A stretch of 64,000 bases of DNA from Bacillus_BD sp050389805 (GCF_050389805.1 NZ_CP130945.1:2294001-2358000); one strand, 5' to 3'. Positions 8,992 through 17,724 are shown, counted from the stretch's first letter. The notes: a model not told the origin generated them from the sequence alone. A program made the numbers and translations.

Positions 8992-9288
8992 ATGAAAATG
9001 ACAGAAAAACAAGCCTATGTTGGCATGGATTTAGATACGAGCGGAGGAAGTCTCGTCCATGCGATGATCCAAGCGATTCAAGAAGATAATGAAGGGGTCA
9101 TTGTAGAGGATTACATGGTGTATAAAAAGGTCAAAGTCCCTGGGAAAATGATTTTAAATCGTGAAACCGTTGAAGAACATCTTGGTGCAGATTTTGATAT
9201 GGATCAAGTCCACATGGTGATGTCATCGTGCTTCGGCTTTATTACGGATTGGGATGAAGAGCATTTGACGATCGAATGGGAAGAATAA
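8992..9288 (+). CDS. Phenol hydroxylase regulatory/effector protein (P2, DmpM-like)
   Basis: Cofactor-free coupling protein of the MmoB/DmpM family that binds the hydroxylase and gates oxygen activation. It has 98 residues. The start MKMTEKQAYVGMDLDTS and the segment EDNEGVIVEDYMVYKKV, which corresponds to the core beta sheet, are family-like. It is 12 bases behind P1 and 13 bases ahead of the alpha subunit. Confidence 0.88.
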   Translation: MKMTEKQAYVGMDLDTSGGSLVHAMIQAIQEDNEGVIVEDYMVYKKVKVPGKMILNRETVEEHLGADFDMDQVHMVMSSCFGFITDWDEEHLTIEWEE

Positions 9289-9301
9289 GGAGGAATGTGC
9301 A

Positions 9302-10804
9302 GTGGCTAAAATGGGTCTGAAAGAAAAATACCATGCGATGACAAGAGATTTAATGTGGGAACCAAAAGATTTTGATATGAAGAAGGTCTATCCATTAATT
9401 GAAAAGGAAGGCATTATTCTAAAAGATCCAAGCCGATGGGAAGACCCTTTTCGGATGGCTTATAACCAATATGTTAAAATTCAATCGGAAAAAGATGGCA
9501 TTTACCATGCGGTCCGCAATGCGTTTGAAGCCAATGATGGTCATGCGAAGGTCGTGGATTCCCGCTGGTATGAAGGGGTAAAAGTCTTTGCAACGGCGGT
9601 ACAACCCGCTGAATATGCCGCACACCGATTAATGGCCTATGTTGGTCGCAATATCCCCATTGAAGCGATTCGTTTTGCGACATTCAATCAGGCGATTGAT
9701 GAGCTGCGTCATGCCCAAATTGAAATCAAGCACTATGCTCATATGAGTAAACAAATTGACGGATTGCATAGTTTTTCAAAAACTTCACAAAACCTCTGGT
9801 TTAACACGGTGCCGAAGTCTTTCTTTGATGATGCGATGACAGCAGGTCCATTTGAAGCCTTAATCGCCATCTCTTTTTCATTTGAATATGTGTTTACGAA
9901 TATTCTCTTTTTACCATTTGCTTCATCTGCTGGAGCGGTAGGGGATGAAAACTTCGCTGCTGTTGGAAAAACGGTTCAGTCGGATGAATCCCGCCATATG
10001 GCGCTTGGGATGTCTGCATTAAAAATGCTGTTAGAAGAAGATGAGCGAAACGTGCCACTCATTCAAGGCTGGATTGATAAATGGTATTGGCGCGCCTATC
10101 GGATGTTTTCTGTCATTGCGACCCTTGTAGACTATTATCCTCGCATTCGTCCGATTTCATGGAAGCGAGCATTTGAAACCTATGTAGAGGAACAAGTGTT
10201 TAATGGCTTGTTTAAGGATTTACGAAAGTACGGAATTCGCCTGCCGAAGTTTGCGGAAGACAGTATCAAAGAAAAAGAACATTATTCTCATTCGGTAATG
10301 CGCATATTGGATCAGTATAAACATGCCAACTTTTTCAGAGGATTCCAGCTACAGCCCGATGACTATGAATGGTTATCTAACGAATACCCATTATTTAATC
10401 AATATTATGCGCCATACTTCCGTAAAAATGATGACAATATCTTTGCTCATCAAAGTCCTGGTATTCCAGCTATCTGTTCAGTTTGTCAAGTTCCTGCTGA
10501 GTTTCCAGATCCAGATAATCCTACGAAACTATGGACTCAATACAGCGAATATAATAATCGAACCTATTTAACTTGTTCACCTGGATGTAAACATATTTTT
10601 GAACAAGAACCAATGAAATATATGCAAATCTGGTATCCGGCTGAAGCATACCTGAATGGTGAGTTTGGCGAAGATCCTGTCGCCGGTTTATTCCAATATT
10701 CCGGTCTATTACCGGATGAAGCAGGAGAGCATTATTCTTCAAATGAACATGCTCGCTGGTTAGAACATCGAAGAGAGCTCGGTTTAGATAAAAAATATTT
10801 CTAA
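9302..10804 (+). CDS. Phenol hydroxylase catalytic alpha subunit (P3, DmpN-like)
   Basis: Carries the carboxylate-bridged diiron centre that hydroxylates phenols to catechols. The six ligands are all present and evenly spaced: Glu104 (QPAEYAAH), Glu134 and His137 (DELRH), Glu195 (SFSFEYVF), Glu229 and His232 (DESRH). The spacing is close to that of toluene/phenol monooxygenases. Residues about 390-445 form the C-terminal zinc-binding YHS/TRASH-like domain with CSVC and CSPGC, typical of phenol hydroxylases. Length 500. The start is a GTG at 9302 behind aaggagg. The natural substrate (phenol, cresol or another aromatic) cannot be read from sequence. Confidence 0.93.
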   Translation: MAKMGLKEKYHAMTRDLMWEPKDFDMKKVYPLIEKEGIILKDPSRWEDPFRMAYNQYVKIQSEKDGIYHAVRNAFEANDGHAKVVDSRWYEGVKVFATAVQPAEYAAHRLMAYVGRNIPIEAIRFATFNQAIDELRHAQIEIKHYAHMSKQIDGLHSFSKTSQNLWFNTVPKSFFDDAMTAGPFEALIAISFSFEYVFTNILFLPFASSAGAVGDENFAAVGKTVQSDESRHMALGMSALKMLLEEDERNVPLIQGWIDKWYWRAYRMFSVIATLVDYYPRIRPISWKRAFETYVEEQVFNGLFKDLRKYGIRLPKFAEDSIKEKEHYSHSVMRILDQYKHANFFRGFQLQPDDYEWLSNEYPLFNQYYAPYFRKNDDNIFAHQSPGIPAICSVCQVPAEFPDPDNPTKLWTQYSEYNNRTYLTCSPGCKHIFEQEPMKYMQIWYPAEAYLNGEFGEDPVAGLFQYSGLLPDEAGEHYSSNEHARWLEHRRELGLDKKYF

Positions 10805-10822
10805 CAGAATGTGGGGGTAGAA

Positions 10823-11107
10823 ATGGTGAACTACTTAAAAGATCAAAACCATCTGATCGTCTGGCCTGTCTTAGCACCAGAAAGTGAAAACGAATTATGT
10901 ACAAGCCATATTGGGATGAGGGCTCGTTATGACATGTTAGCAAGTGAGCTGTTAGACGAATGCTTAGCCTTATATAAAGCAGATCAAAACAAGAACTATC
11001 GGTTTATGATAAAGCGAGCAGCAGGGGATATGGAAATTCCTTTGAATGTAACGGTTAAAGAAGCCGGGATGCGTAATGGGGATTATCTAAAAATCGTCGC
11101 TGGGTGA
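10823..11107 (+). CDS. Phenol hydroxylase gamma subunit (P4, DmpO-like)
   Basis: Third subunit of the hydroxylase heterohexamer. I place the start at ATG 10823, giving MVNYLKDQ, because a gggggt site lies directly upstream; a GTG at 10811 is in frame but falls inside that site. The roughly 95-residue product has the ubiquitin-like P4 pattern with YDMLASELLDECLALYKADQ and the terminal MRNGDYLKIVAG. It follows the alpha subunit closely. Confidence 0.85.
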   Translation: MVNYLKDQNHLIVWPVLAPESENELCTSHIGMRARYDMLASELLDECLALYKADQNKNYRFMIKRAAGDMEIPLNVTVKEAGMRNGDYLKIVAG

Positions 11108-11133
11108 AAAACTTATATTAGAAAGGAGCATGA

Positions 11134-12161
11134 TTGCAGGTGACCGAAACAAAAACTCTTGAAACCTATGAAGTAACACTTGAGCCAAGTGGTAAAACCA
11201 TTGAAGTGAAGGAAGGACAAACATTGTTGGATGCAGTGATTCGCAATGGAATTCAAGTCGCTTACGGGTGCCGTCATGGGAGCTGCTCAGCTTGTAAATG
11301 TCAAGTGCTTGAAGGGGACTATGAGATTATGGATCGGGTATCGGAATATTCCTTAATGAGTTTTGAACGAGAAGAAGGGGTTACCTTAATGTGTAGTACA
11401 TTGGTAGAAAGTGACCTCGTGATAGAGGTAGAGGAAGAAGAAAGCGATCTACCATTCTATGCAGTACACGATTTTGAAGCAGAGGTCGTGGAAAATAAAC
11501 CGTTTACTCATGATATCCATAGGATTCAGTTGAAATTAAACGAACCTGCACATATTGAGTATGCCTCAGGACAGTTTTTCGAGTTTGATATTCCTAGTTT
11601 AGAAGACACCCGTGCTTATTCGTTAGCAAATAAATTTCAAGAAGGTAGTTTACTAGAGTTTCATATAAAACGCGTTCCAGAAGGAAAAGGTTCGAATTAT
11701 ATGTGTGATTTAAAAGTAGGGGATGTTGTGACAGGGTCAGGTCCATATGGCACCATGCAACTCCGCGATCGTAACAAGGATCTCATTTTTATTGCCGGCG
11801 GTTCAGGGATGGCTCCAATTAAAGCTTTATTAGAAGAAGTATTTTCGGAACATTTTGAAAATAATGTTTGGTTCTTCTATGGTGCCCGTGCAAAAAAGGA
11901 TTTATTTTTGGTAGAAGAATGGATGGAATTAATGGAAAACATTCAAACTTCCACTTTATCCCAGCCTTATCCCAGCCAGATTCTGAAGATGAGTGGGACG
12001 GAGAAACTGGTTTTATTGCTGATGTCATTTCACGGAAGCTCGAAGATATGTCGAACATGGACGCTTACCTGTGCGGTCCACCGATTATGATCGAAACCGC
12101 TTGTGATGCTCTTTATAAAGGTGGAATGAAAGGAACGAACATTTCTTACGATGAATTTTAA
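11134..12161 (+). pseudogene. Phenol hydroxylase reductase (P5, DmpP-like), frameshifted
   Basis: NADH-to-hydroxylase electron transfer component. The start is a TTG at 11134 behind aaaggag. A plant-type 2Fe-2S domain comes first (CRHGSCSACKC and a later LMCS), then FAD binding (RAYSLANKF), then NAD binding (IAGGSGMAPIKALL). Around 11950 the frame changes: the first frame runs on to a stop at 12090, while NFHFIPAL, AYLCGPPIMIE and the true C-terminus are in another frame ending at 12161. The break fits loss of one A, caaaac becoming caaac. This is either a real inactivating mutation or a sequencing error in a short A run. Without P5 the hydroxylase would need another reductase. Confidence 0.88.
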
Positions 12162-12203
12162 AGCGAATTCTATGAATCTATTAATAAGTAGGGGGGAATC
12201 AAG

Positions 12204-13118
12204 ATGGCAAGAGTGATGCGTATGGGGCGAATCGAGTTAAAGGTATTAGATTTAGAAAAAGCAGTGGATTATTATACAAATGTGATCGGCTTAGAAGAAA
12301 CTGGCAGAGTAGGAGACAGTGTTTATTTAAAAGCATGGGATGAATTTGACCACCACAGTGTGATTTTAACAAAATCCGATTCTGCCGGCATGGTTCATAT
12401 TGCCTTTAAAGTCGAAACATTAGATGACTTAGCGTACTATGAAAGAAAAATTGAAGAATTTGGCTGTACGACAACTCGTATTTCTCACGGAACGAGATTG
12501 GCGGAAGGCGAAGCGGTTCATTTCATTTTGCCAACCGGCCAACATTGTGAGTTATATCATGAGATTGAAGTTCTGGGAAGAAAAGTAGGTACACTCAATC
12601 CGCACCCATGGCCATTAGGTACAAAAGGGATTGCTCCACATCGTCTTGATCACTGTTTATTAACAGGAGACGACTTAAAGACGGTAACAAGATTCTTTAC
12701 GGAAGTACTGAATTTCAGACAAAGTGAAAAAATTACTACACTCGATGGAGAAGAATTATTAGGGAGCTTTTTATTTACAACGAATAGTTCCCATGATATC
12801 GCCTTTGTGAAAGGTCCTGATACGAAACTTCACCATGCCGGTTTCCATGTAGACTCGATCCATGACGTATTTAAAGCAGCAGATTTATTATCGATGTATG
12901 ACGTTCCGTTTGATGTTACTCCAACACGCCATGGCATCACAAGAGGGGAAACGATTTATTTCTTTGATCCATCCGGTAATCGGAATGAAGCATATGCCGG
13001 TGGATATATGGCTTATCCAGATATGCCGACGATTACGTGGACAGAAGATAAAATAGGTCAAGGTATTTTCTATCACCGCCGCGAGTTAACGGAATCCTTT
13101 ATGAAAGCATTAACTTGA
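12204..13118 (+). CDS. Catechol 2,3-dioxygenase (extradiol)
   Basis: Fe(II) enzyme opening the catechol ring next to the diol to give 2-hydroxymuconic semialdehyde. Two VOC modules are present (about 5-120 and 145-270). The 2-His-1-carboxylate ligands are in the second: His150 (RLDHCLL), His211 (LHHAGFH) and Glu262 (NRNEAYA). Catalytic His243 (TRHGITRG) and Tyr252 match XylE-type enzymes. Length 304. A gggggg-rich site precedes the ATG. The ferredoxin behind it is the usual partner. Confidence 0.94.
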   Translation: MARVMRMGRIELKVLDLEKAVDYYTNVIGLEETGRVGDSVYLKAWDEFDHHSVILTKSDSAGMVHIAFKVETLDDLAYYERKIEEFGCTTTRISHGTRLAEGEAVHFILPTGQHCELYHEIEVLGRKVGTLNPHPWPLGTKGIAPHRLDHCLLTGDDLKTVTRFFTEVLNFRQSEKITTLDGEELLGSFLFTTNSSHDIAFVKGPDTKLHHAGFHVDSIHDVFKAADLLSMYDVPFDVTPTRHGITRGETIYFFDPSGNRNEAYAGGYMAYPDMPTITWTEDKIGQGIFYHRRELTESFMKALT

Positions 13119-13139
13119 TCAAAAAATAAGGAGGGGATC

Positions 13140-13472
13140 ATGATGTATCAAGTAAAATTGATGGCAAGAGGACAGGTGTTTGAGTATGCTTGTGCCTCTA
13201 ATGTGACGCCATTACGTGCAGCACGTGATCAATTTATTCCGATTCCAACTGGGTGTCAACAAGGAGGATGTGGCATGTGCAAAGTCAAGGTACTCGATGG
13301 AGAATATGAACAAGAATTAATCCGTTCGCATGATGCCTTATCAGACAATGAATTACAGGACCGATATGCACTAGCATGCTGCATGACACCCAATAGCGAC
13401 CTTGACATGATCACAATAGAAGATTATGAAAAACAAAGAGACTATTCAAAACCACTGAAAAAGTCTGTTTAG
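13140..13472 (+). CDS. 2Fe-2S ferredoxin, XylT/DmpQ-like
   Basis: Plant-type ferredoxin of 110 residues with cluster cysteines in GCQQGGCGMCK and a later ACC. In known meta-pathways (XylT, DmpQ) this protein re-reduces the iron of oxidatively inactivated catechol 2,3-dioxygenase. Its position right behind the dioxygenase supports that role. It ends the operon. Start codons at 13140 and 13143 are equally possible; both follow gagggg. Confidence 0.88.
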   Translation: MMYQVKLMARGQVFEYACASNVTPLRAARDQFIPIPTGCQQGGCGMCKVKVLDGEYEQELIRSHDALSDNELQDRYALACCMTPNSDLDMITIEDYEKQRDYSKPLKKSV

Positions 13473-13795
13473 GGAAAGGGAAGTCGAACAGCTATAGAAT
13501 TAGCTCCATTGAGGTAGAAGGATAAAAAATCTGGTACACGTTAACAGAGAGTAGTTCTGATAATATGGAGAAAATGTAAAAAAATATTTAAAATCATAGC
13601 AAAAAAGCAATGGAAATAGGAAACAAAAGCGCATGGACAGTGAAGGTACCGCCCCCGAAAGTTAGAGTGAAAAATCTAACTTTCGGGAGCGGTACCGAAT
13701 TCATGCGTTTTATTTTTGGATAAATCGATTCCACATTCGTATGATTCGATTTCAGGCTTTTTAGTGGATATTTTTGGGTGGTCTCGTTCCAACTT
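13473..13795. other. Convergent intergenic region
   Basis: No gene. It separates the phenol operon from the convergent acyltransferase gene and contains the long inverted repeat at 13645-13696. Confidence 0.5.
13645..13696. terminator. Long inverted repeat, probable bidirectional terminator
   Basis: About 20 paired bases per arm (ggtaccgcccccgaaag against ctttcgggagcggtacc), with one mismatch and an A-rich loop. It lies between convergent genes. T runs next to the stem are weak, so termination is inferred from position. Confidence 0.6.
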
Positions 13796-14839
13796 TTACA
13801 TATTTACAAAAGGAATAGTGGTATCTAGCTCCCCTCTGATTCGTTTTACATGGATCTTTTCTCCATTAAGCCATTTATCAAAATCAAAGATAACGGGTCG
13901 TTTATCTCCTCCAAGGGCAAACCAGGCACTCCTACTATTCGGGAAATACCCAGCTGTATGCAAGGTTCCCGACCATGCTCCGTATTTTTTTGAGAATACA
14001 CCTTTACCCGTACCATTCATCAATTGAAAAGCCGTGTTGGCATTTAATACATGATTTTCCTGCCTTTGTATCGCTTGATATCTTTGAAGAGAATCCTCGA
14101 TACGGTAACGATTCTCATGAGTTAAGATTTCAAAATGATTGGTACAAATATTAGATTGATGGATGATGACTTCTCTCGGAGAGGCTTCGACCACGATGGA
14201 CTTCCCAGTTTGATCAAGCAGCACATAGCTGAACGAACGACGATGGGGAATTTTTTTTAGAAGTGAAATGGCTTCCTCAACATTGGCACATGTTTCTAAC
14301 ACAATCCGTCCGATCATATTACATATAAATCCGGTATCTGATCTCACACGATTGATCAAATTATATCCCATTGCTAATCCTTTTTCGTTGATCCCATCTG
14401 TACGCCCTGTGATTTGCATAGATGGGCCAATCGTTGCATAACCCTGGTCAACTGGTTGATAGAGAACATATCGACCTTCATAAGAGAGGGGATCATTATC
14501 ATAATTTCGCATGAGAAAATTGGTACCTGTGAAAATCGAACAACCGCTTTTACCATATTCATGATAATAGCCGCCAAATTGAAGGATAGTGTCGTTCATC
14601 CTCATTTTTAAGGAATCTGACAAACCGATTAACTCATCCCAAATTCCAGGAGAAAAGGAAAGAATCATTTTTTTAACTTCTTTTTCATCTATCGAATAAT
14701 TATATTTTATGGATGGCTTGGACCATTGCTTTTCTCGATTTGCGAGAATAAGAGAATCCTTCAGCAGCTCACCTTGTTTATAGCCAAAATCATAATGATT
14801 TCCTCGAAACTGAATGACATCGCTGTATACGTTTATCAC
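13796..14839 (-). CDS. C45 family acyltransferase/peptidase-like Ntn hydrolase
   Basis: Resembles the acyl-CoA:6-aminopenicillanic acid acyltransferase (peptidase C45) family of self-processing Ntn hydrolases. In this family a Cys becomes the N-terminal nucleophile after autocleavage; here the candidate is the Cys in KSGCSIFTG, about residue 99, followed by LMRNYDND and the GRTDGINEKGLAMGYN core. Length 347. The GTG start at 14839 follows ggagg. It is convergent with the phenol operon and lies inside the repeat-bracketed segment. The substrate is unknown and a role in aromatic metabolism is not implied. Confidence 0.8.
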   Translation of the reverse strand: MINVYSDVIQFRGNHYDFGYKQGELLKDSLILANREKQWSKPSIKYNYSIDEKEVKKMILSFSPGIWDELIGLSDSLKMRMNDTILQFGGYYHEYGKSGCSIFTGTNFLMRNYDNDPLSYEGRYVLYQPVDQGYATIGPSMQITGRTDGINEKGLAMGYNLINRVRSDTGFICNMIGRIVLETCANVEEAISLLKKIPHRRSFSYVLLDQTGKSIVVEASPREVIIHQSNICTNHFEILTHENRYRIEDSLQRYQAIQRQENHVLNANTAFQLMNGTGKGVFSKKYGAWSGTLHTAGYFPNSRSAWFALGGDKRPVIFDFDKWLNGEKIHVKRIRGELDTTIPFVNM

Positions 14840-15180
14840 TATTTTTCCTCCGGTTTCCGTTCAATAAAGAAATTCTACTAGACGAGGGGAGGAAAATCAA
14901 AAATATAGTGTGTCTTCACAGATACCGTTTGAAAAAGATCGTTTCAGTGACAACGAAGGGATGGACTACTTGTTTCAAGGTTAGAGTGGCTAGGGGTCAG
15001 TTCCACACACTGATATAGATTTAACGTAGCGTGGGACTGACTCAGTTTTTAGGTGTTTTCATTTTTTGAAACGTGAAAAACCATCCATGATTGTAAGCAA
15101 TTTTTTAATTGTCTATCAATTCGGGAACAGCTCTTATGGTATAATTAAGGTACGGAAAAGAACGAGAGGAATGTAAGCTA
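14840..15180. other. Intergenic region with a hairpin
   Basis: No gene. A stem-loop at 14996-15045 (gtcagttccacac against gcgtgggactgac, then a T run) resembles a terminator and the short gac/gtc repeats seen elsewhere in the window. Confidence 0.5.
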
Positions 15181-16056
15181 ATAGCAGAACTAGTTCCGGA
15201 AAGCTGGCTTAAGCCTAAAAATGATTTTATCTTCAAATTGATATTTGGCAGTGATAATCAACGCTCCAAAGAACTATTATTAGCTTTTTTAAATGATGTA
15301 TTAAATGTACCCGAAGGTCAGAGTTTAGTATCTATAGAAATATTAAATCCGATTTTTAATTAGCACGACGTTACCGATAAATATGCCATTTTAGATATTA
15401 AAGCAAAATCAGTAGGATATGGTTTTGTGAATGTCGAAATACAATTAACGAACCAGAAAAATATTCATAAGCGGTCTTTGTATTACGGGGCAAAGCTATA
15501 TGAGGAACAATTAGGTAAGGGTGATGATTATCATCAATTAACAAGAGTTGTAACGATTAATTTATTGAATTTTTTGTTTTTTACTTCTGACTCTTATTTG
15601 AGCTGCTATCGGTTATTGGAAGAATATACACATGAGGCGTTTCCAGATTTAATCCAGTTGTACTTTATCGAAATGCCTAAGTTTTCTTTACAAGAGAAGA
15701 ATAATGCAGTGGATATGAATGATCGTATGGCTAAATGGTTACGCTTTTTAACAAATGAAGATGATTCGAGGTGGGTGGAGATGGCGAAACAGGACCCAAT
15801 CATTGAAAAGGCGGTGGATATTTTGAAAACGGCTAGTTTAGATCCCCAAACAAGAATTCAGTATGAGGCAAGGGAGAAGGCCTTAAAAGATATAGCTTCC
15901 ATTCATGGAGATGGAGTACGCGAAGGTAAAAAAGAAGGTAAAAAAGAAATAGCCAAAAAGATGTTAAAAAAGGGTATGGACATCGAGTTAATTGTAGAGA
16001 TGACAGAGCTTTCTGTGAATGATGTGAAAAGGCTTAAAGATGAGGTAACCAACTAA
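15181..16056 (+). pseudogene. Rpn family nuclease/putative transposase, inactivated
   Basis: Rpn/PDDEXK proteins promote recombination by DNA cleavage and are often spread horizontally. The frame from 15181 reads ELVPESWLKPKNDFIFKLIFG, the family's N-terminus, and continues through ILDIKAKSVGYGFVNVEIQ, the nuclease core, to a lysine-rich C-terminal helix. Codon 61 is TAG (15361-15363), and the expected initiator is ATA rather than ATG. A GTG restart at 15427 could make a 209-residue remnant lacking the N-terminus. It lies beside repeat copy 2. Confidence 0.85.
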
Positions 16057-16362
16057 ATACTTATTTATCGGGGAGATTGATTTATTAATGGTCCCTCTTT
16101 TGTTATTTCTTGAGAAGTACTTGTCTGTTGACGACACTGTGATTTCTATAATGCAAGAGGATAGATCTAGCGTTTGGTAAAGGACATTAATCCATATATT
16201 CTAACTCTTGAAAAGAGGGATCCCATTTTTAAGAAAACATTCCTTTATGATATTTCTCGATTAATTTTATCGGTTCGGTAAAAACCTACCAACTCTGGAA
16301 TCCTTCTACTAGTGTCATTTACGTGAATGTATGGTATAGTTACTCATGTAGTGATGAACGAA
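16057..16362. other. Intergenic region before repeat copy 2
   Basis: No gene recognised. Repeat similarity begins at about 16273. The rnpB copy 2 promoter is inside. Confidence 0.5.
16312..16340 (+). promoter_or_regulatory. Promoter of rnpB copy 2
   Basis: A -10 tatagt (16335-16340) stands 17 bases behind a gtgtca -35 (16312-16317). It is closer to consensus than the copy 1 site. Confidence 0.55.
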
Positions 16363-16768
16363 ACAAACATGAAATGGTGAGTAGTCGCGGCTCATGTGTA
16401 CATGAGTTGAGGAAAGTCCAGGCTCGCCCGGTGCTGAGATGCCCGGAGTGTTCGTGCCATCTGTAAAGGTGGGCAGAGAGGAATCTCTGACGGCGGAGAA
16501 ATTAGCTAAGTCCTTAGGGATAGGCCGAGAGTATCCTGAAAGTGCCACAGTAACGGAGTTCTTCTGGAAACGGAAGAAATGGAACGAGGTAAACCCCTCA
16601 AGCGAGCAACCCAAACTTAGGTAGGGGCACCATCCCGTGGGAAATGAACCGAAAGGATGGATCGGTCAAATCGATCGATAGTTATATGACTACACCTGTT
16701 TGTGCAAGATTGGCATCGTTATAGCACACAGGAACAGAACCTGGCTTACAGCCATTTCATGGGCCAAA
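16363..16768 (+). ncRNA. rnpB: RNase P RNA, type B, copy 2 (probable functional copy)
   Basis: Same RNA as at 410-815. P1 is formed by 16368-16377 and 16752-16761. Here the universal gtgccacag block is intact (C at 16548) and the P10/P11 region reads ggataggccgagagtatcc, nearer to B. subtilis. I infer this is the working rnpB. Confidence 0.93.
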
Positions 16769-17001
16769 TCATCTACATTTTTTAACTTCCTTCAGTAGAA
16801 GTCTCCCATTTTAAAAGTTATGAGATGAATGCCAGCTTTTATCAATTTAGTAGGGTTCAAACCTTGACTGAATGAAGTTAAGCCTCCGGCGGATGTCACG
16901 GATTTTTTATGGGTAATTTCTCGAGCGAGCTCGAGAAAATCCGGACGCAAATTCTCTCGTAGAATTTGATAATAACATAAGGTATGGATTTCATATACAT
17001 A
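16769..17001 (+). other. Spacer between rnpB and SRP RNA, copy 2
   Basis: Matches 816-1048 with a single difference seen (tagtaggg versus tagtgggg). It contains the same stem-loop at 16900-16942. Confidence 0.4.
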
Positions 17002-17270
17002 CCGTGCTAGATGGGGAGTTAGCGGTGCCCTGTTACCCGCAATCCGCTATAGCGGGGTTGAGTGCCTATTTGAGGCTTGAACATGTAAGGTCTGCCTTAT
17101 AGAAGTGAACGTTGACAATTGGGTCCTGCGCAATGGGAACCTATGAAATTGGTCAGGTCCGGAAGGAAGCAGCCATAAGTAGACTTTTCCATGTGCCGTG
17201 GGGTAGCCTAGTTCGAGTTCTCTTTTGTACGTAACGCTTGGTTGTTCCTGTCGAGAATAGGGTGCACGGT
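17002..17270 (+). ncRNA. ffs: SRP RNA (scRNA, large Bacillus type), copy 2
   Basis: Identical to copy 1 except G at 17262. The terminal helix and the ggtcaggtccggaaggaagc block are intact. The G matches the B. subtilis gaaggtgcacgg end better, so this copy is the more canonical. Confidence 0.94.
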
Positions 17271-17281
17271 TTACATATAAT

Positions 17282-17335
17282 AGGTCGGCATTTCGAATGG
17301 TTTTTATTAAACCCATTCGAAATGCCGACCTTTTT
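17282..17335 (+). terminator. Terminator of SRP RNA copy 2
   Basis: Perfect stem aggtcggcatttcgaatgg / ccattcgaaatgccgacct followed by five T. Confidence 0.9.
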
Positions 17336-17535
17336 GGCTTGGGTAATTTTTAAAAACCTTGTTACGTTCTGATATTAACGTTTTGAATGAGCGATGCTTT
17401 GTTGCAAAAATTGCTAATAAATATAGGTCTGGTACAACCCAGTAAAAATAAAAGCGACTCTTTTTTTATTCCAACCCCCAAAAAAATACTTTTTAAATCG
17501 AATAGTATAGTGAAAACTAATTTGGAGGTTAGATA

Positions 17536-17661
17536 ATGAAATTAGTTAAAATTGATATCGATGAATTACTAGAATCTACTGCAGATCTAACATTTGAAAA
17601 TAATAATTTAGTATATAAGCAAATTGAGATTGATCGTCTGCTAGAACAAACTCGCAAATAG
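17536..17661 (+). CDS. Small hypothetical protein, 41 residues
   Basis: ATG 17536 follows a good tttggagg site. The product begins MKLVKIDIDELLESTADLTF and is acidic, with a helical, possibly coiled-coil look (YKQIEIDRLLEQ). No family was recognised. It lies between SRP copy 2 and the degenerate third SRP tail, so it may belong to the original locus. Confidence 0.5.
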   Translation: MKLVKIDIDELLESTADLTFENNNLVYKQIEIDRLLEQTRK

Positions 17662-17724
17662 AGAAAAAATGATTTTACTTTTAGCATCCAGGTCGTTGAT
17701 GGGGAATCCAAATCATAAGGCTGA

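Larger units (their letters stand above)
16273..17335 (+). repeat. Direct repeat copy 2 (rnpB + SRP RNA)
   Basis: Partner of 319-1381, same orientation. The downstream flank here (17336-17420) has a degenerate echo at 17816-17895, whereas copy 1 has no such flank. This suggests copy 2 is at the original chromosomal site and copy 1 is the duplicate. Confidence 0.9.

Noticed and set aside
10521..10943. 140-codon minus-strand frame over the end of the alpha subunit and start of P4
   Set aside because: Antisense to two strongly supported genes, with low-complexity translation.
7858..12161. Reading the diiron enzyme as a propane or acetone-type monooxygenase, suggested by the methylcitrate genes
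   Set aside because: Gene order P1-P5, the P4 subunit, the zinc-binding C-terminus of the alpha subunit and the extradiol dioxygenase all point to a phenol hydroxylase.
16315..16624. Frames on both strands within rnpB copy 2
   Set aside because: They lie in a conserved structural RNA; the homologous copy 1 does not keep the same frames.
17047..17316. Minus-strand 89-codon frame
   Set aside because: It is antisense to the SRP RNA and its terminator; conservation is explained by the RNA.
319..17335. Composite transposon or integrative element
   Set aside because: No transposase or integrase gene, no insertion-sequence ends and no tRNA attachment site were found; only the Rpn relic hints at mobility.
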